Assembly (NCBI GenBank): GCA_034687125.1 | Contig: JAQGBZ010000497.1 | Location: forward strand, 1-39,712 | DNA: 39,712 nt | Direction of reading: 5' to 3' | From: Neelides folsomi | Lineage: Eukaryota; Arthropoda; Collembola; Neelipleona; Neelidae | Shown here: positions 10,003 through 22,122 of the stretch, in pieces | How the letters are laid out: each line of letters opens with the position of its first letter | Numbering within the stretch: the first letter of the stretch is position 1 | Program-made: the position numbers and the translations under genes | Notes under the pieces: generated by a model | What the model saw: only the letters and a program-made list of their open reading frames with translations | Databases searched by the model: none | What the model was told of the DNA's origin: nothing

Positions 10003-11971
10003 TCATTTTTTAATAACTAAAATATCATCGAATTCGTATTGTTTCTCATCGTGCCATAATGTCATTGCGCACAAGTTAGTTTGAATAAAATCCGTTTCAA
10101 GACATCCACTCACAATCTCGAAATCGTCAATATCCATTTTGTAACATTTTCCAGATTTATCGACCGTTAAACGATACAAGTGTTGGGTAGTATCATGAAT
10201 TATTGGATAAACATATTTAATTGGAGTCATTTCGTTTTTATTGAGATAATTTTCATTGTTAGTTCGAATATTAAAATTTGTTGGTTCAATTCGAATAGCG
10301 AAATGTTCCACATCCCATCCGTTTTGATCGCATTGGAATTCCGTTGAACAATCAATAAAATAAATACCAATTTCAGGTTCAGAAGTTTCAAATTTTAACT
10401 TAAATTGAAAAATAAAAGATTGGTCCGTTGATTTTGTATAAGATGGAAATTCAGCATACATTTCTTGATATGCCGATGAAACATAAATGAAATTGTTGAA
10501 TGAAGCAACTCGCTCGAATGCAAATGTAGCAGTTTTGTTGTAAAATGGTTTCCATCTTTGGGTGAATTTCCCATTTTCATCATTTTCAAAAGTTTCTTCA
10601 AAAATAATATCACTTTTGCAGATATTTAAGTTCCGATTGGTGGGATTCTGCAATTTCACAATCCAAATAAAATACAATTATTTAACGTAATTATTAAAAA
10701 TGAATTAATGTTAATTTGTAATAAGTAAAGTGTATTTGTATTTTTAAATATATTCTAATTACCACAGGTGGTTGATTTCCCAATGAAGGAAGTTTATTTT
10801 CTATTGAATTCATTCTATTTTCCTTTTATAATACACATAGATTATATAATGTGATATATTAATATCAATTAAAGTAAATATCATGGTTGATAAACAAATT
10901 GTTATATTATATTTGAATTAAAGAAATTAGTGAATTATTATATTTGAATTAAAGAAATTAGTGAATTATTATATTTGAATTAAAGAAATTAGTGAATTGA
11001 AATAATTTTACTAGATATGAAATTTTGCTTATGAGCCCGTTGAATTCTTGTTCCATATTAACAATCAAATTTTCAAATTTGCTCTGAAACAATCAAATTG
11101 TTAATAATATATGCAAATAAAATAACTATACCACATGGTATACCTATAAAAGTATAAGATTTCATAAATTGAATAGAAAATAAATTTTAACAAAAGATAA
11201 TATATTGATGTGTATCATTATAAAAAAATTAGTCATTAATATAAAATTAACTTGCTTCATTTATCCTTGGTACGATATTTTGAATTGTTTCCTAAAAATA
11301 AGAAGGTTTAAAAAATCATTCATTTAAATGACAACTTTTATTTTAATGAAATGATATATTTATAATAATTGTGATATTTTCATTACCAAGACGCTAGATA
11401 ATGATCAAGATTTTGCATCGTAAAGCTAATAAGTGTAACATTAAATATTTTTTACTTACATTTTGCATTTCATAGATTTTTTTTAAAAGATTAAATTCAA
11501 ATTTATGAAATCTTTCAAATAATTCATCATAGATTATAAATTTTATGTCTAGCAATAATTTTTCGCATGTCATTTTTTCAAAAGATTTCTGATAAAATAT
11601 AAAATAGTAATGTTTATTAAAACCTTAAGATATTTTTTTAATTTGAAAAATTATATTTACTTTTAAAACAATTCTTACCGTCCATCCTTTATAAATTTCA
11701 TTCATAGCACCTTCAAATAATTTAAATTCTTCGGCGTTGGCAAAATTTGATTCTCTAAATAGTATAGGCATTTCCTAAAAATGAATAATCATATATAATT
11801 TACATTATATTTTTTGAAAACTAATAGAATTTACATGTAAATAGTTTATATTTTTATATTAAGTACGATATTTTGACCATTTACAGTTTTTGTGTTAGAA
11901 TTTTCCTCAACAGTTTCACAATTTATTATTGCAGCTCCAAATAAAATGATTAAATATGCAAATTGAAACAT
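10003..11971 (-). CDS. Secreted coiled-coil protein with a calreticulin-like globular domain lacking the P-domain
   Basis: Seven exons with matching phase: 11971-11885, 11774-11679, 11588-11460, 11291-11274, 11083-11012, 10822-10763 and 10647-10003 (368 aa). Exon 1 encodes a signal peptide (MFQFAYLIILFGAAIINC). Residues ~30-150 are charged and helical, with heptad-like stretches such as FENLIVNMEQEFNGLISKI. The last exon (from residue 155) resembles the calreticulin/calnexin lectin domain: IIFEETF plus RW at the start, SFIFQFKLKFE, HLYRLTVDKSG at ~310, MDIDDFEIVSG, and the closing strand LWHDEKQYEFDDILVI. In calreticulin the proline-rich P-domain sits between the last two blocks. Here they are almost directly joined, the CGGGY signature is absent, and there is no acidic tail or KDEL-type ending, so it is probably exported rather than an ER chaperone. 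Exon 4 (18 nt) is the least certain. The family assignment rests on residue patterns recalled from known calreticulins. Confidence 0.72.
10903..10995. repeat. Tandem repeat, three copies of a 31 bp unit
   Basis: The unit ends in TTTGAATTAAAGAAATTAG and is repeated three times almost exactly; the first copy is slightly changed at its start. It lies in the intron between exons 5 and 6 of the calreticulin-like gene, just after the exon 5 donor. Confidence 0.85.
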
Positions 11972-13812
11972 TTTAATTGTTATAATTTAAATGATATAAC
12001 TTTAATGCTATAGTATATAAATTTGACCCTTTAAACAAGGTATATTCATTCAGAGTACTTTGAATTTTTTCAAAGTGTTAAATATCAAATAAAAATTTGT
12101 ATGTAATAAACTTGTATGAATCCTGATTTTATGAACTTACTCTTTAAAGAATATTGTAAGACTGAATATAAAAAATATATAATAAAGCTATTTATAAACA
12201 AAATAACGAAGATTAATTGTTAGACTTTGTTTAATGTTAATGTAAATCTGATGGCTTAAGAACATTTTCATTGTTCCTTTTTTATTTCTGTCACAATTCA
12301 TGTGCAGGAACTAAATTATAATGTTTACGTACCTATATAAATATCATATATTATTAATAACAACATTATTCAAATCATCACCCGATAGTGAAAATATAAT
12401 TGATTTATGTTCTTTGTGGCTTATTTCATATAGTATCTATGGTATGTACACTATTATCGTATGATAAAACACATCACTATACATATAATTTAAATGGTTA
12501 GCATTTCCCACTCCATGATTCACCAGGGTACTCCATGGAGGATAATGTATTGTGTAGGAGAGCCGGATTTAACCTAACCTCTCCTTATTGAAACACACCA
12601 ATATGAAGTTTGACAATACTTTTACCTTATGCCAGCCATTTAAATAATGTTTATCGACATTTTTACATTTAAAACATTGGATAGGCGGAATAAGAGTATA
12701 ATAAAATGATGAAACTTGATTTTTTATTTATGTTAATACTTATATGGCTTAAAATGTAATTTGCTAGTGTAATTTAATTGTATCACTTTATATATACCAT
12801 TTATAATAAAAATAAAGTATAATAATGATAGTGTTAATAAATTAGTGTTAATAATAATATTATTATTGTTAATTAACTAACACGTCTTTAAAGTTTCAAT
12901 TTAACATTTTAAGTAAGGAAAATCATTAAATTGTGTATTTTCCATTCCTTAAATTAAAATGAAAGAATATTTACAAAAGATTAACTTATTTAAGATAATA
13001 GATTTAGGTACCTCTTGTATTTTTCTCTTGAAGGGGATTATCCTAGATATATATATTATAAGTTATATAACCTATATAGACAACCGAAATGAATTCTGTC
13101 CGACATTCGACAGTTCAAAATAGTTGACAATTTAACATTGACACAAATTCACTCAAAAATATTTTTATTGTCATCTTAATCATCCCAATCTCATAATATA
13201 TTGCTAAATAGTTTTATTTTCGAAATTCTATGATATGATTTAATGTATAAATTCCAAATAGCCTATTGGCTATTATTTAAAACAATATATATGAGCATTG
13301 CATAAAGTCTATGTATGTATGTACATTATCTTGCATTTCTTATTACTGTTTTAAATTTTATTGTATTGTTAATTTATAATAAAAATCATGAGTCAACAAA
13401 CCAGAATTATAAATTTTACTAATGTAAATTTAAATACTACAATATACAAATTGTTAATTTAGGCTTAATGTACTAACAAGTATAATAGTAATACAACATA
13501 TTATAAAAGAATTTTTATTGTCATTTTTCTGTATTGCAAAATGAATTAACATTGTTTAAATTATTTCTTTCTTACAAATTAAAAACTTTAACATATTCAT
13601 CAAACCATTTCTTCTTAAATAAGTTCGCTATATTTGTAAAAAAGAAAAATACTTTTCAAAATTGAAGTCTGAGATGGCACAAACTATTAAATTACAAAGT
13701 ACAGAGAATAAATTAATTAAATTTACTCTAGAAAATAATACTTTTAGTAATAATATTCTGAATATAAAAATTTATTTTAGTTATTTAAATTCCAATGAAT
13801 TTAAAATTTTAA
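11972..13812. other. Intergenic AT-rich DNA
   Basis: This region lies between two genes transcribed away from each other, so it should contain both promoters. I see simple AT-rich sequence, a CTCCATGGAG palindrome at 12530-12541, and no supported coding exon. A short open frame at about 12320-12440 ends at a GTATGT donor-like site but matches nothing. Confidence 0.45.
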
Positions 13813-14256
13813 GTGATCCTTTTGGCGCTAATTTTTGCTGTGAATTGTGTGAGCGGGACGTTTGAATATTATGAAAACGATTATGAAGAAGAAGTTGTCT
13901 CAGTGGTTTCTGAAGTGGAAATTCAATTACAAGAAAACTCTTCATATGGAAACCAAATACAACAAGAGAGGGATTTTAAAATTCTGGAAGAAGCGTTGAA
14001 AATCTACAAGTCTGTTTTATTGGCCAAAATCCTTTCAGTTCAAAATGAAACTTTTTGGGAATCGGTAAAGATTTACAAACAACAACAAGAGAGACGAGCT
14101 TTTCTCGCATTTAGGAATCTTTTATTTATGTGTGCTTTAATTTCCATATTTATTATTATGGCTTACAATGTTATAAAAATGAGGGCCAAAATTGATCAAG
14201 CAAAAAAGAATGAATTGACTACAAATAAGCTAGACAAAATTTCTTTAATCAAATAA
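13813..14256 (+). CDS. Small single-pass membrane protein, unknown family; start unclear
   Basis: The open frame begins with a hydrophobic signal-like segment (ILLALIFAVNCVSG). An acidic stretch follows (YYENDYEEEVVSVVSEVE), then a helical, Gln/Glu-rich region with possible N-glycosylation sites (NSS, NET), one membrane segment (NLLFMCALISIFIIMAYNVI) and a short basic tail ending at 14256. The topology suggests an N-outside single-pass protein. The start is a problem. The nearest in-frame ATG (13795) is followed five codons later by TAA immediately before GTG at 13813. The bases TTTTAAG just before could instead be a 3' splice site, with an upstream exon ending in A giving a split ATG. Otherwise the gene is broken at its signal peptide. 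I do not recognise a family. Confidence 0.5.
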   Translation: MILLALIFAVNCVSGTFEYYENDYEEEVVSVVSEVEIQLQENSSYGNQIQQERDFKILEEALKIYKSVLLAKILSVQNETFWESVKIYKQQQERRAFLAFRNLLFMCALISIFIIMAYNVIKMRAKIDQAKKNELTTNKLDKISLIK

Positions 14257-14533
14257 ATCCACTTAATTTAACTTTTTTTCATTAAAACATTTTGTCATTT
14301 GTCGAATTGTTATTTAATTAAATTCAAATAACTCAGTGTAAACATCCTATAATAATAAACATTTTTTATTTCTTTGACCCAATTAATGCATAATCATATT
14401 TTTATTTTTAAACAATAATAAAACAACAAAAAGAATAATTAAATTTCACAATACCTAATTAATTTTGAAGCTGATGTTATTAGTATAACCATAGAATAAA
14501 TACGTATTAGAAAATTGTCAAGATTTCCTTATT

Positions 14534-15360
14534 TTAATAATTTTTAAGCCCAAGATCAGGAGAAGGTCCAAAATATTTAGCACATTTGCCATAATAATCT
14601 TTCCTGTGTCCAGGTAAGCATTTGATTGATCTAACAAATCCATAATTTGCTCTGATTGAAGCCATTGGATAGCAAATTGGCACATATGAATCTCCCGGAT
14701 TAAAAAGAACTTCCGCTGGACTTGAGCAAAATCCCGGGGCTCCCGCTTGAACGCATCTTCCCCTATGAGAAAACCAATAACTTCTTGTGTTGATTCCTTC
14801 GTTTTTCGGACAAGTTGAACGGACACAAGTAGGCTTTTGATAATGATTGAAGTCAAGGACGAGACCGGGAGAGCACGGGCCTTCGCTATAAGCATGATAA
14901 CACCTTTGTCGCTGAGGCCAATAAATTAAAGCTCGTCCGAACGTGTAGTGAACATTGCAATCACAAGTTCCGTAATTTGCATCTTCTGCATAAAATGCCA
15001 TTAAATCTCCACAAGGTCCGCGTTCTCCAATTTTGTAACATTTTCCTGACTCACGATGGAATTTGTAAAGACTCAGTTGACCACCTGGGGAATTTTTGCA
15101 TAGCGATGATCTGTAAACAATTTTTAATTATAATAAATTCTATCTAATTTACAACATAAACTCAATTCAATTCAATTAGGGTTTTACTCGAGATTTAACA
15201 ATCAATAAAATATATTATATTAGAATTGATTAATTAAAAAATAATTTTAATACTTGTTAAGTAATTTATCGTCCGGGTCCGTATCAAGGGTGACTTTCCA
15301 TTGGGCCGTAGCTGATGAGATGTAAAGTGAAAATAGGATTATTGTAACTATGGAAACCAT
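14534..15360 (-). CDS. DUF4789-like secreted cysteine-rich protein
   Basis: Two exons, 15360-15254 and 15110-14534, join in phase (AA|A gives Lys) and encode 227 aa. Exon 1 has a signal peptide (MVSIVTIILFSLYISSATA) cut before QWKVT. The mature part repeats a pattern of GxC, a GPC or GFC cysteine, and a hydrophobic or acidic stretch: SGKCYKIGERGPCGD, then RCYHAYSEGPCSPG, then RGRCVQAGAPGFCSS. It ends in KDYYGKCAKYFGP. This spacing is typical of DUF4789 proteins, which are common in insects and springtails as small secreted proteins of unknown function. No catalytic motif is visible. The gene faces the membrane-protein gene at 13813-14256, with ~280 bp between their stops. The exon model uses a GTATTA donor and a TTTACAG acceptor. 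I am confident it is real and fairly confident of the family. Confidence 0.8.
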
Positions 15361-17629
15361 GATTTCTTCTGTTCACTTTCTCAACTAGATTACTAGAGAA
15401 AAATATGTTCTTGACCATTTTTCCCGTCTTTATATTGAGTAAAAGCGGAGCAAAAAATAGGCAAAAATCACCAAATTCTCGTCTTGTTAGAGTTCCTGTC
15501 GAGTCTGGAAGACCAAATTACCTTTTTTGAACATTTGCATTAAATTGAGCACTTTGGATTATACTTATTAAAAGTTAATGACAGAGTCGGCATAAGAACT
15601 CTAATATTGTTTCCATCTACACGTGTCTGAATGTCAAGGACGAGAGAGGGGAAATAGGAACCATACGTGCATTTTTAAACATCATAAATCAATGGGAACT
15701 ATTCATTATCATAGAAATCCACATACCGAAATCACTTTTTTATTCAAATGAGATATAAATAATTTGCACATTTTGCACAATTTGCCAAAGTTATGGAAAC
15801 AAATGAAAAATCCAATGTACCCGGATCTTCAAAACTTAAATAAAGACTTCATATTTTATAAATCAAAAATATTCGTATAAAAAATATTATTATTAAAAAT
15901 AAATAATAAAAATAAACTTGTATGTTATAATCTGCATGAATTGATCAACCAAGGAAAGAATACAAAAGCAATACGTCAGTCGCCATTTAGTAAATTGTCA
16001 ATTACGCCAATTGGCTTATTATTGCTTATTGCATGACTATAATTGATGTACAAATTATTTCATTACTTTCAATTACCTAATTTAAATAATTTTTGTCAAG
16101 TTTATAACTAATACGTGCATTAATAAATCTCAATTTATCATATTTAAAATCAATATCTCACATTGTCATTAAGATTTTTGTCATGAAGATTTCCCTTTTC
16201 AGAAGTCAAATATTGTAAATTGGTAATCGATTTTGCACATTTGCAGGCAAGTGACGCTCCTTGTTTTACCTCATTGTTTATTGTAAAAAACTAATCTTAA
16301 ATTCAATGATTATGTCATGACGTCACGAGTTTTCTTTAACTAAACTATGATTGATTGTGAAATTGTGATGAGATGCCTTTCAAAATATTCACTACCTTCA
16401 AAATTAATAAGTTGGTTAAGGTTATGACATGAACATTCTTATATTTTAATATCTGTAAATACCAAATACCCATACAATGTGATAAATGATAAATGTATTA
16501 GGTATGTATGTGTTTTATATACTCACAATACTCTACTCCAAAAGTACTTTGACATTGTAAGAGACAGTGAGAGTATATTATATGTACTCTAGGTATGTAA
16601 GATCCTAATATTAACGAGTAGTAGCGACTCTGAAATTGTCAGACCGAACAAATAAATTATATTTTTAATTTAATTTTATCGCTTTGAATACAAATACATA
16701 GAGTACATGCATTTTCCTTTATTTTAGTTTAATATACTCCAATCGAAAATTATACATTTACTTTAATGTTGTTTGTTTACAATTTCATAAATAACTTTAA
16801 TCTACTCTGTACCTCTTCATACTAGTATAAGTAGAGGTTTTCCTCTGAACGTGAATAAGTATTCGATAATAAGATTTTTGATTAGTAATTAATTTTCTCT
16901 GAAAACATAATGTAAAATGCAAGAACCGTTTAAATTTTTATTATATTACAAAATTCGTTTTAATACGTACATTAATTAACTTTTAATATTTATAACATCT
17001 ATTCTTAGATAGTTTTACGTTTGTAGTTTCATATTTCTAACAACAGTAAGAATTTTAAACATCCAAATAATAGTAACCAAGTAACCGCAAGGATATGATT
17101 AAAGATAATATGAAACTGAATGAAGAAAGGAATCCAAGATAAATTAAAAGTATACATAGGTATAGTGTGGATAGATTCGTCATAAAAACCTGTTTTCAAG
17201 GATAAGACAAAATTGGCATTTTGTATGAGTGCAAAGGATTTCTTCAAATGCAGTTTATCCATATAATGTTTTAATCTCTATATATGTATGACTCACCACA
17301 TCATCATACAAGTATTTTCTAAGAAGCAATGATACATGCATACATAGCACATGTATATCATTAATACTACCTGTATATACGTAGGTAGTGGTAGTATGTT
17401 TGTATAAATAATATAATCTATCTTTAATTTATTCAATGACGAACTTTATCTTTGTTGATAATACAAAGACATTCTATTCGATCACTCGTTTAGCAACAAA
17501 GCCACAGATACCACAAGTTTACTAATTGCTTTTCCCTAAATACATTTACTCTTACTCTTAATTATCATTACTTACTGAATTCTAACAATAATTTAATTTT
17601 AAAATCCAAATTACCTATAAACCTTTACC
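15361..17629. other. Intergenic AT-rich DNA between divergent genes
   Basis: No gene is supported in this ~2.3 kb. A minus-strand open frame at 17029-17262 is hydrophobic but has no recognisable family, splice context or homology and was left out. Promoters of the DUF4789-like gene (near 15361) and of the gene starting at 17630 must lie at the two ends. Confidence 0.45.
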
Positions 17630-18658
17630 ATGTCACTTAAGCATTTAATAATATTTTCCTTTGTTCTTGTACAAATTGCTAATGGATTTCCACAATCAAT
17701 GGTAAGAATCCCCTAATTTACATAATATTTATAATATTTAATAAGTAATATAATAAGTATTAATAAATATTAACAAGGTATTACACTTTTGAATACTCGA
17801 TAAATAATTTTCAGGGAGATGATTATCCACAAAAGAATCCAGAAGAACAAGATAGGGGAATGGAAGAAGGGACAATACCTTCTTTGCCTGAAACCACAAT
17901 TCAATCAAACATGGTTAGTTTCATATTTAAATTCTGTTTTTTTCTTAACTTTTTCATTGCACCAAACAAAATCAGTAAAGAAATCACACATAATAGGTAA
18001 TATGTAATTGTATGTGCCATACATATACAGATAGGTACTTAAAGTTAGGCTATTGTATACCGTACATACAGGAGTTATAATTAATTAATGTAAATAGTTA
18101 GTAACATAATAAATATGCATTATTTAAATACGTGTAATGTAAATTATGTTTTATTTAGGATGAAAAAGAAATGGTGATTACAGACAATTCGGAAATATCT
18201 GAAACTTCTTTGGCCCCCACAACTGAAAATGTTCAAAGTTCTTCAGAAAATGCTCAAAGTTCAGAAAATGTTCCAAGTTCTTCTGAAACGGTGAGTTGAT
18301 TTGTCCTTAATAAAGTGAAAGTTAAAATAATACTGGATTGATAAACATTGAACAATTTGTATCTTTACAGCCCAGTGAAGATATGAAAGAGAATGAAATC
18401 GAAGACTCAAAAGCAACTTCAATGTCGCTTCAAAGTGAAATGATGGAAACAAAAGGACAAGTTCCAAATGAACCAAGCAGCCCGCTTTTAAATTATTATG
18501 CAAATATTTCTATTATTGTCCTTGCCATTTCTTTCATCATTTTCCTTGTAATTTACCTCGCATTTAAACTTTCAAAATTAAGATGTATAAGGGAATATAA
18601 AGTTAATTGTGATTTGAATAATATGAACATCAAGTCTAAAAAGTATACGAAAACTTGA
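17630..18658 (+). CDS. Small single-pass membrane protein with Ser/Thr/Glu-rich ectodomain, unknown family
   Basis: Four exons in consistent phase: 17630-17701, 17815-17913, 18159-18290 and 18371-18658 (196 aa). Exon 1 is a signal peptide (HLIIFSFVLVQIANG). Exons 2-4 encode an acidic, Ser/Thr-rich, low-complexity ectodomain with short near-repeats (ENVQSSSENAQSSENVPSSS), which suggests a mucin-like or disordered extracellular stalk. One membrane helix (ISIIVLAISFIIFLVIYLAF) precedes a short basic cytoplasmic tail ending in SKKYTKT. All donors are GTAAGA, GTTAGT or GTGAGT and all acceptors end in TCAG, TTAG or ACAG, so the model is good. There is no domain from which to infer a function. Its layout resembles the gene at 13813-14256, but the sequences are not obviously related. 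Confidence 0.75.
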
Positions 18659-19403
18659 TTTGATTAAATATTATAAATTTTGTATAACATACCAAATTCA
18701 TTTTACTATTAATGACATATTGTTCGGCTTCAGCATATTTACAGTGATTGGAGAAAAACTGAATGTTATGGCATGACATGACTTAAATCCTCAGTTCAAC
18801 AAAGTAAACTAAATTTTACATTTGCGTAGTTAAATGATCAAAGGTTGTTCCTTTAGTATAAAATAAATACCCAAACAAAATATGTGAGGAAAACCTTAAA
18901 ATTTATTTCAATTATGCCTGCTAAATACACATTATACTTTATGTTAAATTTGCTTTATTTATAAAAAAAAGTATTAATTCATACAAAGTTTTAAAAAGTT
19001 AATATGATGTATAATTTAATATTAATTCAAATACGTAAGATACATCAATGTTAAAAGTGTCCAAATAACTAGATATGATATAAAGATTAAATAAAATTGT
19101 ACATTGAAATACTAATAAGAAACTCACAATGAATTATAATCTAAAACAGAACGAATGAAAAATTAGTTAATAAAAATCGATTTCACAAGTTGATAATACA
19201 AATAGAAAATAATTGATAAGTAACATCTTCAAGGAGTTTGAGGTTTTCTACATAAACTCATTTACATTTTAACAATAATTATAATTAATATATTTATTAA
19301 CTAAAAGTAAGTTTAATTTATTTCGAGAAAATGATTGAACTACTATAGGTATATGTTTGAAAGTGTACATTTAATAAGTTAAAAAATAAGAAACAAATCG
19401 ATT
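18659..19403. other. Intergenic AT-rich DNA between convergent genes
   Basis: This contains the 3' flanks of the genes on both sides. Nothing else is visible. Confidence 0.5.
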
Positions 19404-21721
19404 TTAAATTTGGATTTTACTCAAACTTGAGCTTTTCCCATTCGATGCTCCAAATTCCCTTTCAAATCCAACCCCTCTTTCTTGGAGCGCTAATTGGTAA
19501 ATCAACAACAGCAGAGTGTTCCTTCCAGCATTTGGAAAACTCTTTGAATAAATTTTACGTCGATGTCGCATATTAAATTCTTTGAAAAGTTCATGTTTAG
19601 GGAAATTGTCCACAAGCCAAGTAAAGAAATCATATTGACCACCGGTTTTATTCTCTGTGAAGGAATGAAAATCTTTCCAACACATCAACTGAGAAACGTC
19701 CAATTTCTTAATCTTACTCATAGTGAATTTCCCATCCCCATCGGTCAAATCAGTAATAGACTTAATTCCCAAATTGAAGTTTTCGCTCCCTTTAGCCCAA
19801 GAAAGTTCTCCGACTGTTAATTTAAACTCTTCCAATTTAATCATTTTATTCCCGAACCAGACGAAAAACGGATATGACAAAATGATTCCTTTGCGTTCTC
19901 CCTTTTGGATGTCAATTTCAAGATGGGTCAATTTGGGAGCGAAGAATCGAAAGAAATTGTAATAGTCGGCAATGTCACTTTGGAACTCATTGCAGATCCG
20001 TGCAGTTGTGAAATTTATTTTCTTCAAATTCAACCAGGGATGAAGTGGATAAGCTGAAGTTGGAATGAATGAAATCGTCAATTCTTCAACATTTGATGAT
20101 TGTTGCTGAATGTGATTAAACAGCTGATTGGGAACTTCGAGTTGGAACGGAAGTTGGATTTGAAGTATTTTAACTTTGGAGAATCCTTGGAGAATCGGAA
20201 TCAAAAAATCAAAATCGGTTCCATCGTCAGATTTAAAACTATTGAAGTTCGAGATGATACGAAATTCCTTCACAGTATTTCCAAGTGGGGTTAAATGTCT
20301 GAGAAAATCCATTCTGGTATCGAGATCCAACAAGTGAAAACTAAAAATTAAAAAAAAACACAAATTTTAAATATTCAAATATTTAATACTGTTAACTTGT
20401 TGACTTAAATAGTAAAATATAATAATTCATTTCGATCTCTGGCATTTATCAGAATATAGTTTTATTTAAATCTAATACGACTTACTGATTTTCTTCAATT
20501 GTTAATCGGTCGATTCTCAAATTCATAAAGTCCTTTCTGGTCCAGAGAGAATTATTTTTGAATCGAATGCAGCAAGGATAAAAATATTCCCCTACACTGA
20601 ATTTTAGATTTCTCACAGTTGGTGCGAATTGGGAAATTGAACTGAGAAGTCGTTGCAAAAGTCCATGTGTCCTTGAGGATCTGTTTTCTATGATCTTGAT
20701 CTCGATGTCAGTGAGGTTTGGAGAAATCTTCATAATTTCATGAGAAAGAACGCAATTTCCTTCCGGATCTCCCCACAGCACATTAAAGTTGAAGATCTTC
20801 AACGATGGAAGAGAATTCCTTTTGTAAATCTGTGCCCGTTCTTTCTTCATTTTGAAAATAAATCCGTGCTGGTTTTCCTCGTAAACAAAATCAATAATTG
20901 TGAGTTTGACGAGATTTGGGAAATCTTGAAAAATCATCCGTTCGAAAACATTTGTCTGAAGGAAGCTGAACATTGTTATTGTGTCTAATTTACACAATTC
21001 AAATCCTGTCACTTTCAAATCCAATAAAACCTTCCCCAAATTGAGACTTTTGATCAAATGACCAAATGAGGAGACAAATGATTCATAAGCATCGGCCACT
21101 GATTGTGAGTTGTTCACAATATTCTCATTCTCAAATGGTTTGTCGCACTCGTCGAATTCCAATAAAATTGAATCATGAAGTAATTTGCAATTAAAAAGTT
21201 TCACAAACTGTGAGAAGTTTGGAGAAGGAACATTCAACTTCAATCCGTAGGTCATGGAAAATCTTTGTCGTATCAACTTGGTCCCTGCTTTGAGCCATGT
21301 AGAATTCACTGATCGGAATTTTAAAACTTCTGAATCCCCCACATGTGATAAAATCCTTTGGACAATCTGTTAAACACAATGATTCCTATAATTAATTAAA
21401 ATTTTAAATCATTTTATGGTTTTTTAAATTATTATATCTTATTAAATACCGATTGTATTTGAATATTATTGTTAATAATTTTAAATTTTTTACCTGAATG
21501 TTGAAAGGATTGGATTCCTTTCCAAAATCAACAACTTTAGCCTTTTGGCTTTGCCAGTCGGCAACTGCATCTTTGTCAAGAACAACCCTCGAATTCTTTA
21601 ATTTTAAGTCTGTCGACTTTAAAATTGCGTGCATCTTGTCAGATTTAACTTTATTTGGATCAAACGTGAATTTTAGGCTGCTCCAATTTATGCTATTGAT
21701 CCATTCTCGTTTTGAACCCAT
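19404..21721 (-). CDS. F-box/LRR-like protein
   Basis: Three exons in phase: 21721-21494, 21366-20486 and 20340-19404 (681 aa). A divergent F-box spans the first splice site at about residues 70-110 (FNIQIVQRILSHVGD, then LKFRSVNSTWLKAG), with the usual hydrophobic pattern and the Trp that contacts SKP1. The rest is a long run of irregular leucine-rich segments (for example LVKLTIIDFVYEE, SLKIFNFNVLWGD, TVRNLKFSVGEY, LTHLEIDIQKGER). F-box/LRR proteins are substrate receptors of SCF ubiquitin ligases: the F-box binds SKP1 and the repeats bind the target. The target cannot be inferred. Many arthropods carry large, fast-evolving families of this kind. The start ATG at 21721 is the first in frame and lies ~400 bp from the divergent gene at 22123. 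Confidence 0.72.
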
Positions 21722-22122
21722 TTGTTCGAAAATTTGATTTATGTGATGTGATAGTTGTTATTATAATATTTCATTTTTACAAATTAAGGAAAAAATTTTT
21801 GCGTTTTGGCAAAGCCAAAAAAAGAAAAGAAAGAAAAATGAAAACGAGCGCGGGCGCGCACGAATGAGTTTAATAGGTTAGGTTAGGTGGGAAGATTCAT
21901 AGCACGTGTGTTTGGAATAAATTACATGGTAAATTACATAGGTGGCGATATATTGAGTATGCATTCGAGTTCGAGCTTGCTAGTGCTCCAACGAAGAACC
22001 GACTCGACTGATTTAAGAAGTTTAAAAGTTTAATTAACAAGCTCGATTAACTCGATTTAATCCGTTTGTTATTCATATTAGTATTGCATTCATAAAAGCA
22101 TTACACCAACCCAACATTCAGA
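21722..22122. promoter_or_regulatory. Shared upstream region of two divergent F-box/LRR-type genes
   Basis: About 400 bp separates the start codons of the minus-strand gene (21721) and the plus-strand gene (22123). It has an inverted repeat TTTTGGC-AAA-GCCAAAA near 21803-21820, a short CpG-rich run (GAGCGCGGGCGCGCACG near 21846-21862) in otherwise AT-rich DNA, and two and a half TTAGG-like units just after. A bidirectional promoter is an inference from spacing and composition. Confidence 0.45.

Noticed and set aside
12320..12440. Short frame ending in a GTATGT donor-like site
   Set aside because: No matching downstream exon or recognisable protein could be found.
17029..17262. Hydrophobic 77-codon minus-strand frame
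   Set aside because: AT-rich codons give hydrophobic residues by chance; no motif, signal peptide or neighbouring exon supports it.
18261..18503. Minus-strand 80-codon frame opposite the single-pass membrane protein gene
   Set aside because: It is a shadow of the spliced plus-strand exons, which have signal peptide, phase and splice sites.
21875..21895. TTAGG-like units, also near 23870
   Set aside because: Two or three units only; too short for a telomeric array and not at a sequence end.
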